A program made the translations under genes and the position numbers. Under the pieces are notes generated by a model, which was not told the DNA's origin, made no database searches, and saw only the letters and a program-made list of their open reading frames with translations. Below are positions 44,727-52,353 of a stretch of DNA of 54,341 nucleotides, in pieces (position 1 is the stretch's first letter; each line of letters begins with the position of its first letter). The stretch covers positions 1 to 54,341 of the forward strand of contig JBMOQX010000050.1 in NCBI GenBank assembly GCA_049322755.1. Reading direction: 5' to 3'. The stretch comes from DATIUV01 sp049322755. GTDB lineage: Bacteria; Pseudomonadota; Gammaproteobacteria; Burkholderiales; UBA6910.

Positions 44727-45812
44727 ATGACCCCGAGAGAACGCGTGATGACCGCCTTGAAGCGCGGCCAGCCGGACCAGGTGCCCTGGGTGGAGAACGA
44801 CGTCGAGGAGGAGATCCAGATCGAGCTGATGGGCGGGCGCTCCGATTTCACGCCCGGCGAGCTGTGCCGTGCGCTGGGCATGGACGGCTTCGGCTACCAT
44901 TTCCCCAGCGGCGGCAAGGCCCACGACGGCCAGGCGGTGCAGACCACCGGCCTCACCGGCAAGGAGGCTTGGTACCACCCCACCGCGGTGACCTTCGACT
45001 TCACGCCGCCGTGGATCGCCGAAATGGGCACCGACGCCAAGACCGGCCGCACCTACATCAAGCGCGGGCTGCTCACCGACCGCGATGCGCTCAGGCTGTT
45101 CGACGAGTTCCTGCCCGACCCGGACCACCCGGCGCGCTACGAGCAGGTGGCGAAGTGGCTCGACCGCTACCGCGAGGACTACGCGGTGTTCGCCCGCATC
45201 CGTCTCGGCAGCGCCAGCACCTTCGAGTGCATGGGGCTGGACGTGTTCTCCATCATGCTCTACGAGGACCCCGACCTGGTGAAGGAGATTCACCGCCGCT
45301 TCTCCGAGTGGTCGGCGCGGGTGGTGCAGAACCTGAACAAGCTCGATTTCGATTTCATCTGGGCCAACGACGACCACGCCGACAACAAGGCGTCGTGGAT
45401 CAACATGGACATGTGGGAGGAATTCTTCAGGCCCTACCAGATGATGGTGGCGGGCGAGATGAAGAAACCCTGGATCTTCCACAGCGACGGCAACCTGTTC
45501 CCGATCCTGGACGGCCTGGTGACGCTGGGCATGAGCGCCATCCACCCGATCCAGCCCGCGGCCATGGACATCAACAAGGTCAAGGCGCAGTACGGCGACC
45601 GGGTCTGCATCGTCGGCAACATCGACCTCGACTACACGCTGCCCCGCGGCACCGCCGCCGAGGTGGAGGCCGAGGTCCGGGATCGCCTCGAGAAGATCGG
45701 CAAGGGCGGCGGCTACATCATCTCCAGCGCCAACAGCATCACCAACTACTGCAAGGCCGACAACGTGCGGGTCATGGCCGAGACCATCCGCAAGTACGGG
45801 AAATACCGATGA
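44727..45812 (+). CDS. uroporphyrinogen decarboxylase-type (MtaA/MtvB-like) methyltransferase
   Basis: This 361-residue protein has the UroD TIM-barrel used by corrinoid methyltransferases: the N-terminal TPRERVMTALKRGQPDQVPW, and the C-terminal HPIQPAAMDINKVKAQYGDRVCIVGNID. The HemE-specific RxAGRY motif is absent, so it is not haem biosynthesis. The zinc site of MtaA (H-x-C ... C) is here HSDGN (His252, with Asp in the usual Cys place), and a late Cys is in YCKADN. Such variants occur in O-demethylase and chloromethane-type methyltransferases (general knowledge). It probably transfers the substrate methyl to the corrinoid protein encoded upstream. Confidence 0.85.
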   Translation: MTPRERVMTALKRGQPDQVPWVENDVEEEIQIELMGGRSDFTPGELCRALGMDGFGYHFPSGGKAHDGQAVQTTGLTGKEAWYHPTAVTFDFTPPWIAEMGTDAKTGRTYIKRGLLTDRDALRLFDEFLPDPDHPARYEQVAKWLDRYREDYAVFARIRLGSASTFECMGLDVFSIMLYEDPDLVKEIHRRFSEWSARVVQNLNKLDFDFIWANDDHADNKASWINMDMWEEFFRPYQMMVAGEMKKPWIFHSDGNLFPILDGLVTLGMSAIHPIQPAAMDINKVKAQYGDRVCIVGNIDLDYTLPRGTAAEVEAEVRDRLEKIGKGGGYIISSANSITNYCKADNVRVMAETIRKYGKYR

Positions 45813-45849
45813 CGCGCCCGCGGCAGACGCAACGCGGCGGGAGGCGGTC

Positions 45850-46650
45850 ATGCTGATCGTTGCCGAGCGCATCAACGCCTCGCGCCGCGCCATCCGCGCA
45901 GCGCTGGAGGCGCAGGACGCGGACGCCGTCCAGCGCGAGGTCGCGGCCCAAGCGGCCGCCGGCGCCGATTACATCGACGTCAACGGCGGCACCTTCCCGG
46001 GCCGCGAGGCCGAGCTGCTCACCTGGCTCGTGGACGTGGTGCAGGAGGCGACGCCATTGCCGCTGTGCCTGGACTGCCCGGATCCCGCGGCGCTGGCCGC
46101 GGCGCTGCCGCGCGTGAAGGCGCCGCGCCCCATGATCAATTCCATCAACCTGGAAGGCGACCGCTTCGAGCGCATGCTGCCGCTGGTGCGCGAGTTCGAC
46201 GCCAAGGTGGTGGCGCTGGCCCAGGGCCAGGGCGTGCCCCCCGCCACCGCCGAGGCCAAGTTGGCGCTGGCGAGCCGGCTGGTGGAGGGTCTCGCCGCCG
46301 GCGGCGTGGCGCTGGACGACATTTACGTCGATCCGCTGGTGTTTCCGGTGGGCGTCGATCCGCAATCCGCGCTCGCCACCATCGACGCCGTCGGCGAGGT
46401 AATGCGCCGCTACCCGGGCGTGCACACGATCTGCGGGCTGACCAACGTCTCCCACGGCCTGCCCGCGCGGGCGCTGGTGAACCGCACGTTCCTGGTGGCG
46501 GCGATGGGCCGCGGCCTGGACGCCGCCATCATCGACCCCACCGACGCCCAGCTGATGACCGCGCTGCGGGCGGCCGAGGCGATCCTGGGGCGCGACGAGT
46601 ACTGCATGGCGTTCATCGAGGAGTTCCAGGCCGGGCGCATCGCCGCCTGA
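45850..46650 (+). CDS. methyltetrahydrofolate:corrinoid methyltransferase (AcsE/MtvA type)
   Basis: This 266-residue protein has the pterin-binding TIM-barrel: VAERINASRRAI (folate methyltransferase opening), YIDVNGGTFPG, MINSINLEGDRF and ICGLTNVSHGLPARALVNRTF. The last segment is characteristic of the AcsE/MtvA/CmuB group rather than dihydropteroate synthase. In the catabolic direction it passes the methyl group from methyl-corrinoid to tetrahydrofolate. It lies 37 bases after the UroD-type gene and 25 before the activator gene. Confidence 0.92.
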   Translation: MLIVAERINASRRAIRAALEAQDADAVQREVAAQAAAGADYIDVNGGTFPGREAELLTWLVDVVQEATPLPLCLDCPDPAALAAALPRVKAPRPMINSINLEGDRFERMLPLVREFDAKVVALAQGQGVPPATAEAKLALASRLVEGLAAGGVALDDIYVDPLVFPVGVDPQSALATIDAVGEVMRRYPGVHTICGLTNVSHGLPARALVNRTFLVAAMGRGLDAAIIDPTDAQLMTALRAAEAILGRDEYCMAFIEEFQAGRIAA

Positions 46651-46675
46651 GCGCTCCGGTCCCGGGAAGCCGCCG

Positions 46676-48562
46676 ATGCCCCGTGTCGTGTTCCAGCCCG
46701 GCTCCCGCGCCGTCGACGTGCAGGCGGGCGAGCGGCTGCTGACCGCGGCCTGGAAGGGAGGTGTCGGCATCAAGTCCGTATGCGGCGGCCGCGGCCGCTG
46801 CAGCAGCTGCCTGATCGAGCTGGACCGGGACGCCGCCGCCGCGGACGCGCTGTCGGCGCCGTGCGACGAGGAGCGCGCGCTGCTGCCTCGCGACCCCGGT
46901 GAACACGTCTACCGCCTCGCCTGCATGGCCCACGTGCAGGCCGACGCCACCGTCGTCATCCCGCCGGAGAGCGAAGCGGTGCGCAGCCCGCCGCGCAAGC
47001 CCTACACCGTCTCGCGCGTCACCCCGCGGCCGCTGGTGAGCCGGGTGACCGCGGCGGTGGAACCCGCCACCATGGCGCGCCCGGTGCCGCTCGACGCGCG
47101 CCTCGGCCGCGCCGTCGCCGCCGCTGCCGGACGGCACCGGTGCGAGATGCCGGTGGCGGTGCTGGCGGACTACTCGCGCGTGCCCGGCTTCGACACCGCG
47201 CGCGAGGTGACCGCCACGCTGTATCAGGGGCGCGAGGCGATCCAGCTGCTGCCCGGGCGGCGCAACGGACTCTACGGCGTCGCCGCCGACATCGGCACCA
47301 CGTCCGTCGTCGTTTTCCTGTGCGACCTCGAGCGCGGTGAAATCCTGAGCGTCGGCACCGCCGCCAACCCCCAGGCCCTCTACGGCGAGGACGTGATCTC
47401 GCGCATGACCCAGGTGCAGCGGGAGCCGGAGAGCCTGCTCACCATGCAGCGGCTGCTGGTGGAGGAGCTGAACCGGCTGATCCGGGAAGCCGCGGCGGAC
47501 GCCGGCATCGCGACGGAGGACATCGTCGACGCCGTTGCCGTCGGCAATCCCACCATGCAGCACATCCTGCTGGGCATCAACCCGGAGCCGCTGGGGCGCG
47601 GCCCCTACCTGCCGATCTGGTCCCAGGGCGCGACGGTGACGGCCGGCGAGCTGGGGCTTGCCATGGCGCGCCGCGCGCGCGTTTTCGTGTTTCCGATGCC
47701 CGCCGGCTACATCGGCGGCGACACCCTGGCGGCGCTGCTCACCCGCGGCCCCGAGTTCTACCGCGGCCGGCAACTGCTGGTGGACATCGGCACCAACGGC
47801 GAAGTGGTGCTGGCCCACGATGGCGCGCTGGCAGCCACCTCCTGCGCCACCGGCCCGGTGTACGAGGGGGCCCACATCCGCTGCGGCGTGCGCGCGGCGC
47901 CAGGCGCCATCGAGCGTGTCTGGGTGGACCCGGACGCGAGCATCCGCTGGAGCGCCATCCCCGAGCCGGACGCGCGCCGCGACCCGCGGCCGGTGGGGTT
48001 GTGCGGCTCCGGCGTGATCTCCAGCGTCGCCGCCCTGGTGGACGCCGGCATCCTGCGCCCCGACGGCGCCTTCGCGCCGCCCGATTCGCATCCGCAGCTG
48101 CGCGCCAACGGCGCCGGCGTCGCCGAGGAGCTGGTGCTGGTGCCGGCACGGCGCACGCGCACCGGGCGCGACCTGGTCTTCACCCAGAAGGACGTGCGCA
48201 ACGTGCAGCTGGGCAAGGCGGCCCTGCGCGCCGGCATCGAGCTGCTGCTGAGAGCCAACGGCGCCGAGCGCCTGGACCGGATCTACCTCGCGGGGACGTT
48301 CGGCAACCATCTGGAGCCGGAGGACATCCTCAGGATCGGCCTGGTGCCGCCGGTGGCGGTGGAGCGCATCCGCTCCATCGGCAACGCCGCCGGCGACGGC
48401 GCCCGCATGGCGCTGTTCGACGTCCGCCAGCGCCGGCGGGTGCTGAAGCTGGCTCAGCGGCTGCGGGTGCTGGAACTGTCGACGCGCCCGGAGTTCCAGG
48501 ACGTCTTCGTCGCCAGCACCGAGCTCACCAACGCCCCGCTCGCGGTCGACGCGGCGGGCTAG
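46676..48562 (+). CDS. RACo-like reductive activator of corrinoid proteins (2Fe-2S plus ASKHA domain)
   Basis: This 628-residue protein starts with a plant-type ferredoxin domain: Cys36, Cys42, Cys45 and Cys83 (VCGGRGRCSSC ... LACMAHV) bind a 2Fe-2S cluster. A linker (about 95-200) leads to an ASKHA ATPase domain (DUF4445) with the phosphate loops VAADIGTTSVVVFL (about 204-217), AVGNPTMQHILLG and VDIGTNGEVVL (about 368-378) and YLAGTFGNHLEPEDILRIGL. RACo uses ATP to reduce inactivated cob(II)alamin back to Co(I). It should keep the corrinoid protein at 44052 active. Confidence 0.92.
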   Translation: MPRVVFQPGSRAVDVQAGERLLTAAWKGGVGIKSVCGGRGRCSSCLIELDRDAAAADALSAPCDEERALLPRDPGEHVYRLACMAHVQADATVVIPPESEAVRSPPRKPYTVSRVTPRPLVSRVTAAVEPATMARPVPLDARLGRAVAAAAGRHRCEMPVAVLADYSRVPGFDTAREVTATLYQGREAIQLLPGRRNGLYGVAADIGTTSVVVFLCDLERGEILSVGTAANPQALYGEDVISRMTQVQREPESLLTMQRLLVEELNRLIREAAADAGIATEDIVDAVAVGNPTMQHILLGINPEPLGRGPYLPIWSQGATVTAGELGLAMARRARVFVFPMPAGYIGGDTLAALLTRGPEFYRGRQLLVDIGTNGEVVLAHDGALAATSCATGPVYEGAHIRCGVRAAPGAIERVWVDPDASIRWSAIPEPDARRDPRPVGLCGSGVISSVAALVDAGILRPDGAFAPPDSHPQLRANGAGVAEELVLVPARRTRTGRDLVFTQKDVRNVQLGKAALRAGIELLLRANGAERLDRIYLAGTFGNHLEPEDILRIGLVPPVAVERIRSIGNAAGDGARMALFDVRQRRRVLKLAQRLRVLELSTRPEFQDVFVASTELTNAPLAVDAAG

Positions 48563-48574
48563 AGGACGAGATCG

Positions 48575-50014
48575 ATGCAATCCGTCCGCTACTGGGCCGC
48601 CCGCAACGCCCGCCTGATGCAGGTGCTCTACAACGTCTTCGAGCCCGTGCTGCACCGGTTGAAGCCGCTGGCGCGCGCGTTCGGCGCGCGGCGCCTGGAG
48701 CGGCCGCTGGCGGCGGCGGAGCGGGCCGTGAAGGGTTTCCTGTTCGACTGCCAGATGTGCGGGCGCTGCGCCCTGGCCACCAACGGCATGGCGTGCCCCA
48801 CGAACTGCCCGAAGCGGCTGCGCAACGGACCTTGCGGCGGCGTGCGCGCCGACGGCGCGTGCGAAACGAAGCCGGACATGCGCTGCGTCTTCGTCGAGGG
48901 CTGGAACGGCAGCCAGCGTATGGCCGGGTTGCCGTCGCGGGTTCCAAATCCGCCGCTCGACCACCGCCTGGCGGGCACGTCCAGCTGGCTGCGGGTGGTC
49001 ACCGGCGATCCCCAGCCGGCCGCCCCGCTGGCGCCGCCGCCGGTGGCGCCGCCGGTCGTGAGCCGCCTGCAGGAGCTGCTGGCGAGCGGCACGTTCGCGG
49101 TTACTGCCGAGATCGCGCCGCCCGACTCGGCGGATCCAGACGAGGTGCGCCGGCGCATCGATGTCTTCGACGGCTGCGTCGACGCGCTCAACGTCACCGA
49201 CGCCTCCGGCGCCCACTGCCACATGTCGAGCCTGGCCGTGTCGGTGCTGCTGCTGCAGGCCGGCTGCGAGCCGGTCATGCAGCTCACCTGCCGCGACCGC
49301 AACCGCATCGCCCTCCAGGGCGACATCCTCGGCGCGGCGGCGCTGGGGGTGCGCAACCTCCTCTGCCTGAGCGGTGACGACGTCGCCAACGGCGACCATC
49401 CCGGCGCGCGCCAGGTGGGGGACCTGGACAGCGTCTCGCTGCTGGCCGCCGCCCGCGGCCTGCGCGACGACGCGCGCTACCTCTCGGGCAGGCCGCTGGC
49501 GGCGCCGCCGCCGCTGTTCCTGGGCGGCGCCGACAACCCGTTCGCGCCGCCGTTGGAGGGGCGGCTCGCGCGGCTGTCGAAAAAGGTCTATGCCGGGGCG
49601 CAGTTCGTCCAGACCCAGTACTGCTTCGATCTGGAGTTGCTGGAACGCTACATGGAGCGGGTGCGCGCCGAAGGCCTGCACCAGCGTTGCCGCATCCTGG
49701 CGGGCGTGGGTCCGATCGGCTCGGCCAAGACCGCGCGCTGGCTGCGGGCCCACGTGCCGGGCGTCCACATTCCGGACAGCGTGGTGACGCGGCTGGAGAC
49801 CGCTGCCGATCCGCGGGAAGAGGGCCTGCGCATCTGCGTCGAACTGATCCGCGCCATCCGCCGGATTCCGGGGATCGCGGGCGTGCACATCATGGCGCCC
49901 AAGCAGGAGCGCGCGGTGGCGCGCATCGTCGCCGAGTCCGGCGTGCTCGACCAGCGCGCACCGCTGTTTCGCCGCGCCGCACCGGCGGCGCCGGTCCGTG
50001 GAGCCAGACCATGA
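48575..50014 (+). CDS. methylenetetrahydrofolate reductase with fused MetV-like zinc domain
   Basis: This 479-residue protein has two parts. Residues 50-110 form a Cys-rich domain (Cys59, 62, 65, 74, 78, 87, 96 and 104; CQMCGRCALATNGMACPTNCPK, then GPCGG) of the MetV / MTHFR C-terminal type. From about residue 160 a MetF TIM-barrel follows (VTAEIAPPDSADPDEVRRR, TCRDRNRIALQGDILGAAALGVRNLLCLSGD, FVQTQYCFDLELLERYM, GVGPIGSAKTARWL). Acetogens encode MetV and MetF as separate polypeptides; here they are joined. In this operon it probably oxidises methyl-THF to methylene-THF. Its stop overlaps the next start (ATGA). Confidence 0.9.
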   Translation: MQSVRYWAARNARLMQVLYNVFEPVLHRLKPLARAFGARRLERPLAAAERAVKGFLFDCQMCGRCALATNGMACPTNCPKRLRNGPCGGVRADGACETKPDMRCVFVEGWNGSQRMAGLPSRVPNPPLDHRLAGTSSWLRVVTGDPQPAAPLAPPPVAPPVVSRLQELLASGTFAVTAEIAPPDSADPDEVRRRIDVFDGCVDALNVTDASGAHCHMSSLAVSVLLLQAGCEPVMQLTCRDRNRIALQGDILGAAALGVRNLLCLSGDDVANGDHPGARQVGDLDSVSLLAAARGLRDDARYLSGRPLAAPPPLFLGGADNPFAPPLEGRLARLSKKVYAGAQFVQTQYCFDLELLERYMERVRAEGLHQRCRILAGVGPIGSAKTARWLRAHVPGVHIPDSVVTRLETAADPREEGLRICVELIRAIRRIPGIAGVHIMAPKQERAVARIVAESGVLDQRAPLFRRAAPAAPVRGARP

Positions 50015-50754
50015 CCCCAACCGAACGCCCCACCGTCGTCGTCGCCTGCCGCGTGATGCAGGAATTGCTGACGCCGCGCCTGCCCGCCAGCATGCCGGTG
50101 AGCTACCTGGACATCCTGCTGCACAACACGCCGAAGAAGCTGGCGGCGGCGCTGCAGGCCGAGCTGGACGCCATCGCCGAGGCGAGCAACGTCATCGTCG
50201 GCTACGGCCTGTGCGGCAACGGGCTCGCCGGGGTGCGCGCCGGCGCCCACACCTTGATCGTCCCGCGCACCCACGACTGCGTCGCGATCTTCCTCGGCTC
50301 CCACCAGCGCTACGTGCAGCGGTTCTTCGCCAATCCCAACACCTACTACCTCACGCGCGGCTGGCTGGAGGCCCACGACGATCCGCTGCACGACTACCTG
50401 GACTACGTGCGCGACTTCGACGAGGAGACCGCGGACTATCTGGTGGAGATGAAGTACCGCCACTACCGCCGGCTGTGCATGGTGGGTTTCTCGGACGAGG
50501 AGCTGGCGGCGTGCCGGCCCATGGCGCTGGAGGTGGCGCGGTTCTGCGCCGAGCGCTGGGGCATGGTTTACGAGGAAACCACCGGCTCGACCCAGCTGCT
50601 GGACGCGCTGCTGGCGATGCCGCAGCGGCTCGGTTCCGTTGATGACGAATTCGTGGTGGTGCCGCCGGGCGGGACCATCGAGCCCGAGATGTTCATGCGC
50701 AGCGGCGAGGGGGTGCCGCCCGCGTCGAGCCGCAAGGGCGAAGCCGGCGCCTGA
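50011..50754 (+). CDS. DUF1638 protein
   Basis: This 247-residue protein has DUF1638 features: the opening VVVACRVMQELLTPRL, then YLDILLHNTPKKLAAALQAELD and NVIVGYGLCGNGLAGVRAGAHTLIVPRTHDC. DYLDYVRDFDEETADYLVEMKY and a late E-E-TTGSTQLLDALL follow. The function of the family is unknown, but it recurs in corrinoid methyltransferase clusters (general knowledge). Translation is coupled to the reductase gene by an ATGA overlap, so it belongs to the operon. Conserved Cys residues (Cys13, Cys69, Cys90) could bind a metal or a corrinoid-related ligand. Confidence 0.85.
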   Translation: MTPTERPTVVVACRVMQELLTPRLPASMPVSYLDILLHNTPKKLAAALQAELDAIAEASNVIVGYGLCGNGLAGVRAGAHTLIVPRTHDCVAIFLGSHQRYVQRFFANPNTYYLTRGWLEAHDDPLHDYLDYVRDFDEETADYLVEMKYRHYRRLCMVGFSDEELAACRPMALEVARFCAERWGMVYEETTGSTQLLDALLAMPQRLGSVDDEFVVVPPGGTIEPEMFMRSGEGVPPASSRKGEAGA

Positions 50755-50779
50755 GCGAAGTCCCCGGCGCCCCCGCCCG

Positions 50780-50950
50780 CTACTCGTCCCGGTGGCGCAG
50801 GGACTCGATGTATTCCCAGATCATGAAGCCCATGCCGATGAGCAGCACGACGACAAGGGCGATTTCCTTGACCTTCACCACCACCACACCGAGGAAGATC
50901 ACCATCAGGACCAGCGCCAGCATTCCCGTAATCGCCTTGAGTAACACCAT
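50780..50950 (-). CDS. 56-residue two-segment membrane protein
   Basis: The frame encodes 56 residues: MVLLKAITGMLALVLMVIFLG, a short KVKE turn, then a second hydrophobic stretch (VVVLLIGMGFMIWEYI) and a charged SLRHRDE tail, that is, two membrane helices. A GAGGAGG ribosome-binding site lies nine bases before the ATG. It is 29 bases downstream of the amidase stop and the last gene of the TRAP/amidase unit, converging with DUF1638. No homologue is recognised. It could be a transporter accessory subunit. Confidence 0.65.
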   Translation of the reverse strand: MVLLKAITGMLALVLMVIFLGVVVVKVKEIALVVVLLIGMGFMIWEYIESLRHRDE

Positions 50951-50979
50951 GGTATCGCCTCCTCGCGGTTGGGGGCCGG

Positions 50980-52353
50980 CTACCGGGCCGACCGTACCGA
51001 CGCATCCAGCCAGCGGGCGGTGCGCAGCAGCCGGGCGTCATCCATGCGCGGGCCTACCAGCTGCACGCCCAGCGGCAGTCCGTTCTCCCCCTGCAGCAGC
51101 GGCAGGGTCAGCGCCGGCACGCCGCACAGCGTCCACGGCGTGCAGAACACCGGATCCCCCGTGCCGTCCTCGAATCGCGGCGCCGTTCCGGTCGTCGCCG
51201 GCGTCAGGATCGCGTGGTACTCGTCGAAGATCGCGTCCAGCAACCCGTTGAGCAGCGGAATCCGGTCGACGCAATTGAGGTAGTCCACCGCCAGGACCTG
51301 ACGACCCCGCTCGATCTGGCCCCGCAGCGACGCCGAGAGCTGGTCCTTGCCCTCGTTGTACTCCTGCGCGAAGCTGCGCGCCAGATCGGTCTCCATGATG
51401 GTCTTGTGCCACGCCACCGCGCTGTCGAACGGTTCCGGCAGCGTGATCTCGACGACGCAGTCGCCCAGGTGTTCCACCAGCTCGGCGAACGCTTCCCTGG
51501 TGTCGTCGGCGGCGTGGCCCCAGGCGGCCGTCCTGACGAACGCCAGCCTCGGGCGCAGCGGCACGTCCTGGCGCGCCGTCTTCAGCAGCGCCGGCCGCGC
51601 CGAGGGCTGCGTGCTAGGGTCGTCCTCGTGGAACCCCACCAGGCTTTCCGCCAGCAGCGCGACGTCCTCGAGCGAGCGCGCCAGCACGCCCACCTGGTCC
51701 AGCGGCCGCGACTGGCGAAGGATGCCGGTGCGGGGAATGAGCCCGAAGGTCGGCTTGAATCCATAGACCCCGCAATAGGCCGCGGGCCGGATCACCGAGC
51801 CGTTGGTCTGGGTGCCGATCGCGAGCGGCGCCATGTAGGACGCCACCGCGGCCGCCGATCCGCTCGACGAGCCGCCGGGCGAGTGCGCCGGATTGTGGGG
51901 ATTGCGCGTCTTCCCGGGCGCGTAGGTCGCGAGTTCGGTGGTGACGGTCTTGCCGAGGATGATTGCCCCGTCGGCGCGCAACTGCGTCACCAGCGCGGCA
52001 TCCCGCAGCGGGCGGCGTCCGGCGTGCAGCACCGTGCCGTCCTCGGTGGGCATGCTCCGCACGTCGATGATGTCCTTGATCGCCACCGGCACGCCGTGCA
52101 GCGGCCCCAGCGTCCTGCCCTCCTGGCGCGCCCGATCCGCCTCGCGCGCCTGCTCCAGCGCGAACTCGGGGTCCAGGAACGCCCACGCCTCCACCGAGGC
52201 GTCGACCTCGCGGATGCGCTCGAGGCAGGCCTGCACCAGCTGCTCCGAGCTGATCAGTCCGCGCGCGATCGCGTCCTGCGCCTGCACCGCGCCGAGGGCG
52301 GCGTGGCTCGACGGCGCATCGGTCGGGCTCACGGGCTCGTGCTCAGTTGCCAT
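50980..52353 (-). CDS. amidase (amidase signature family)
   Basis: This 457-residue amidase has Lys93 (VAIKDIID), cis-Ser162 (GGSSSGS) and nucleophile Ser186 (TQTNGSVIRP), spaced as in the family. LHGVPVAIKD and the C-terminal CGVPALTLPLLQGENGLPLGVQLVGP are also typical. It is cytosolic, without a signal peptide. It overlaps dctM by 11 bases, so it is probably co-expressed with the TRAP importer and may release ammonia from an imported amide. It is not an allophanate hydrolase, since the C-terminal domain of AtzF is missing. Confidence 0.9.
   Translation of the reverse strand: MATEHEPVSPTDAPSSHAALGAVQAQDAIARGLISSEQLVQACLERIREVDASVEAWAFLDPEFALEQAREADRARQEGRTLGPLHGVPVAIKDIIDVRSMPTEDGTVLHAGRRPLRDAALVTQLRADGAIILGKTVTTELATYAPGKTRNPHNPAHSPGGSSSGSAAAVASYMAPLAIGTQTNGSVIRPAAYCGVYGFKPTFGLIPRTGILRQSRPLDQVGVLARSLEDVALLAESLVGFHEDDPSTQPSARPALLKTARQDVPLRPRLAFVRTAAWGHAADDTREAFAELVEHLGDCVVEITLPEPFDSAVAWHKTIMETDLARSFAQEYNEGKDQLSASLRGQIERGRQVLAVDYLNCVDRIPLLNGLLDAIFDEYHAILTPATTGTAPRFEDGTGDPVFCTPWTLCGVPALTLPLLQGENGLPLGVQLVGPRMDDARLLRTARWLDASVRSAR

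Noticed and set aside
44727..45812. Haem-pathway uroporphyrinogen decarboxylase (hemE)
   Set aside because: The HemE RxAGRY signature is missing, and the gene lies between a corrinoid protein and a methyl-THF methyltransferase.
46613..50020. 1135-residue minus-strand frame
   Set aside because: It is antisense to the activator and MetV-MetF genes, both of which carry many invariant motifs.
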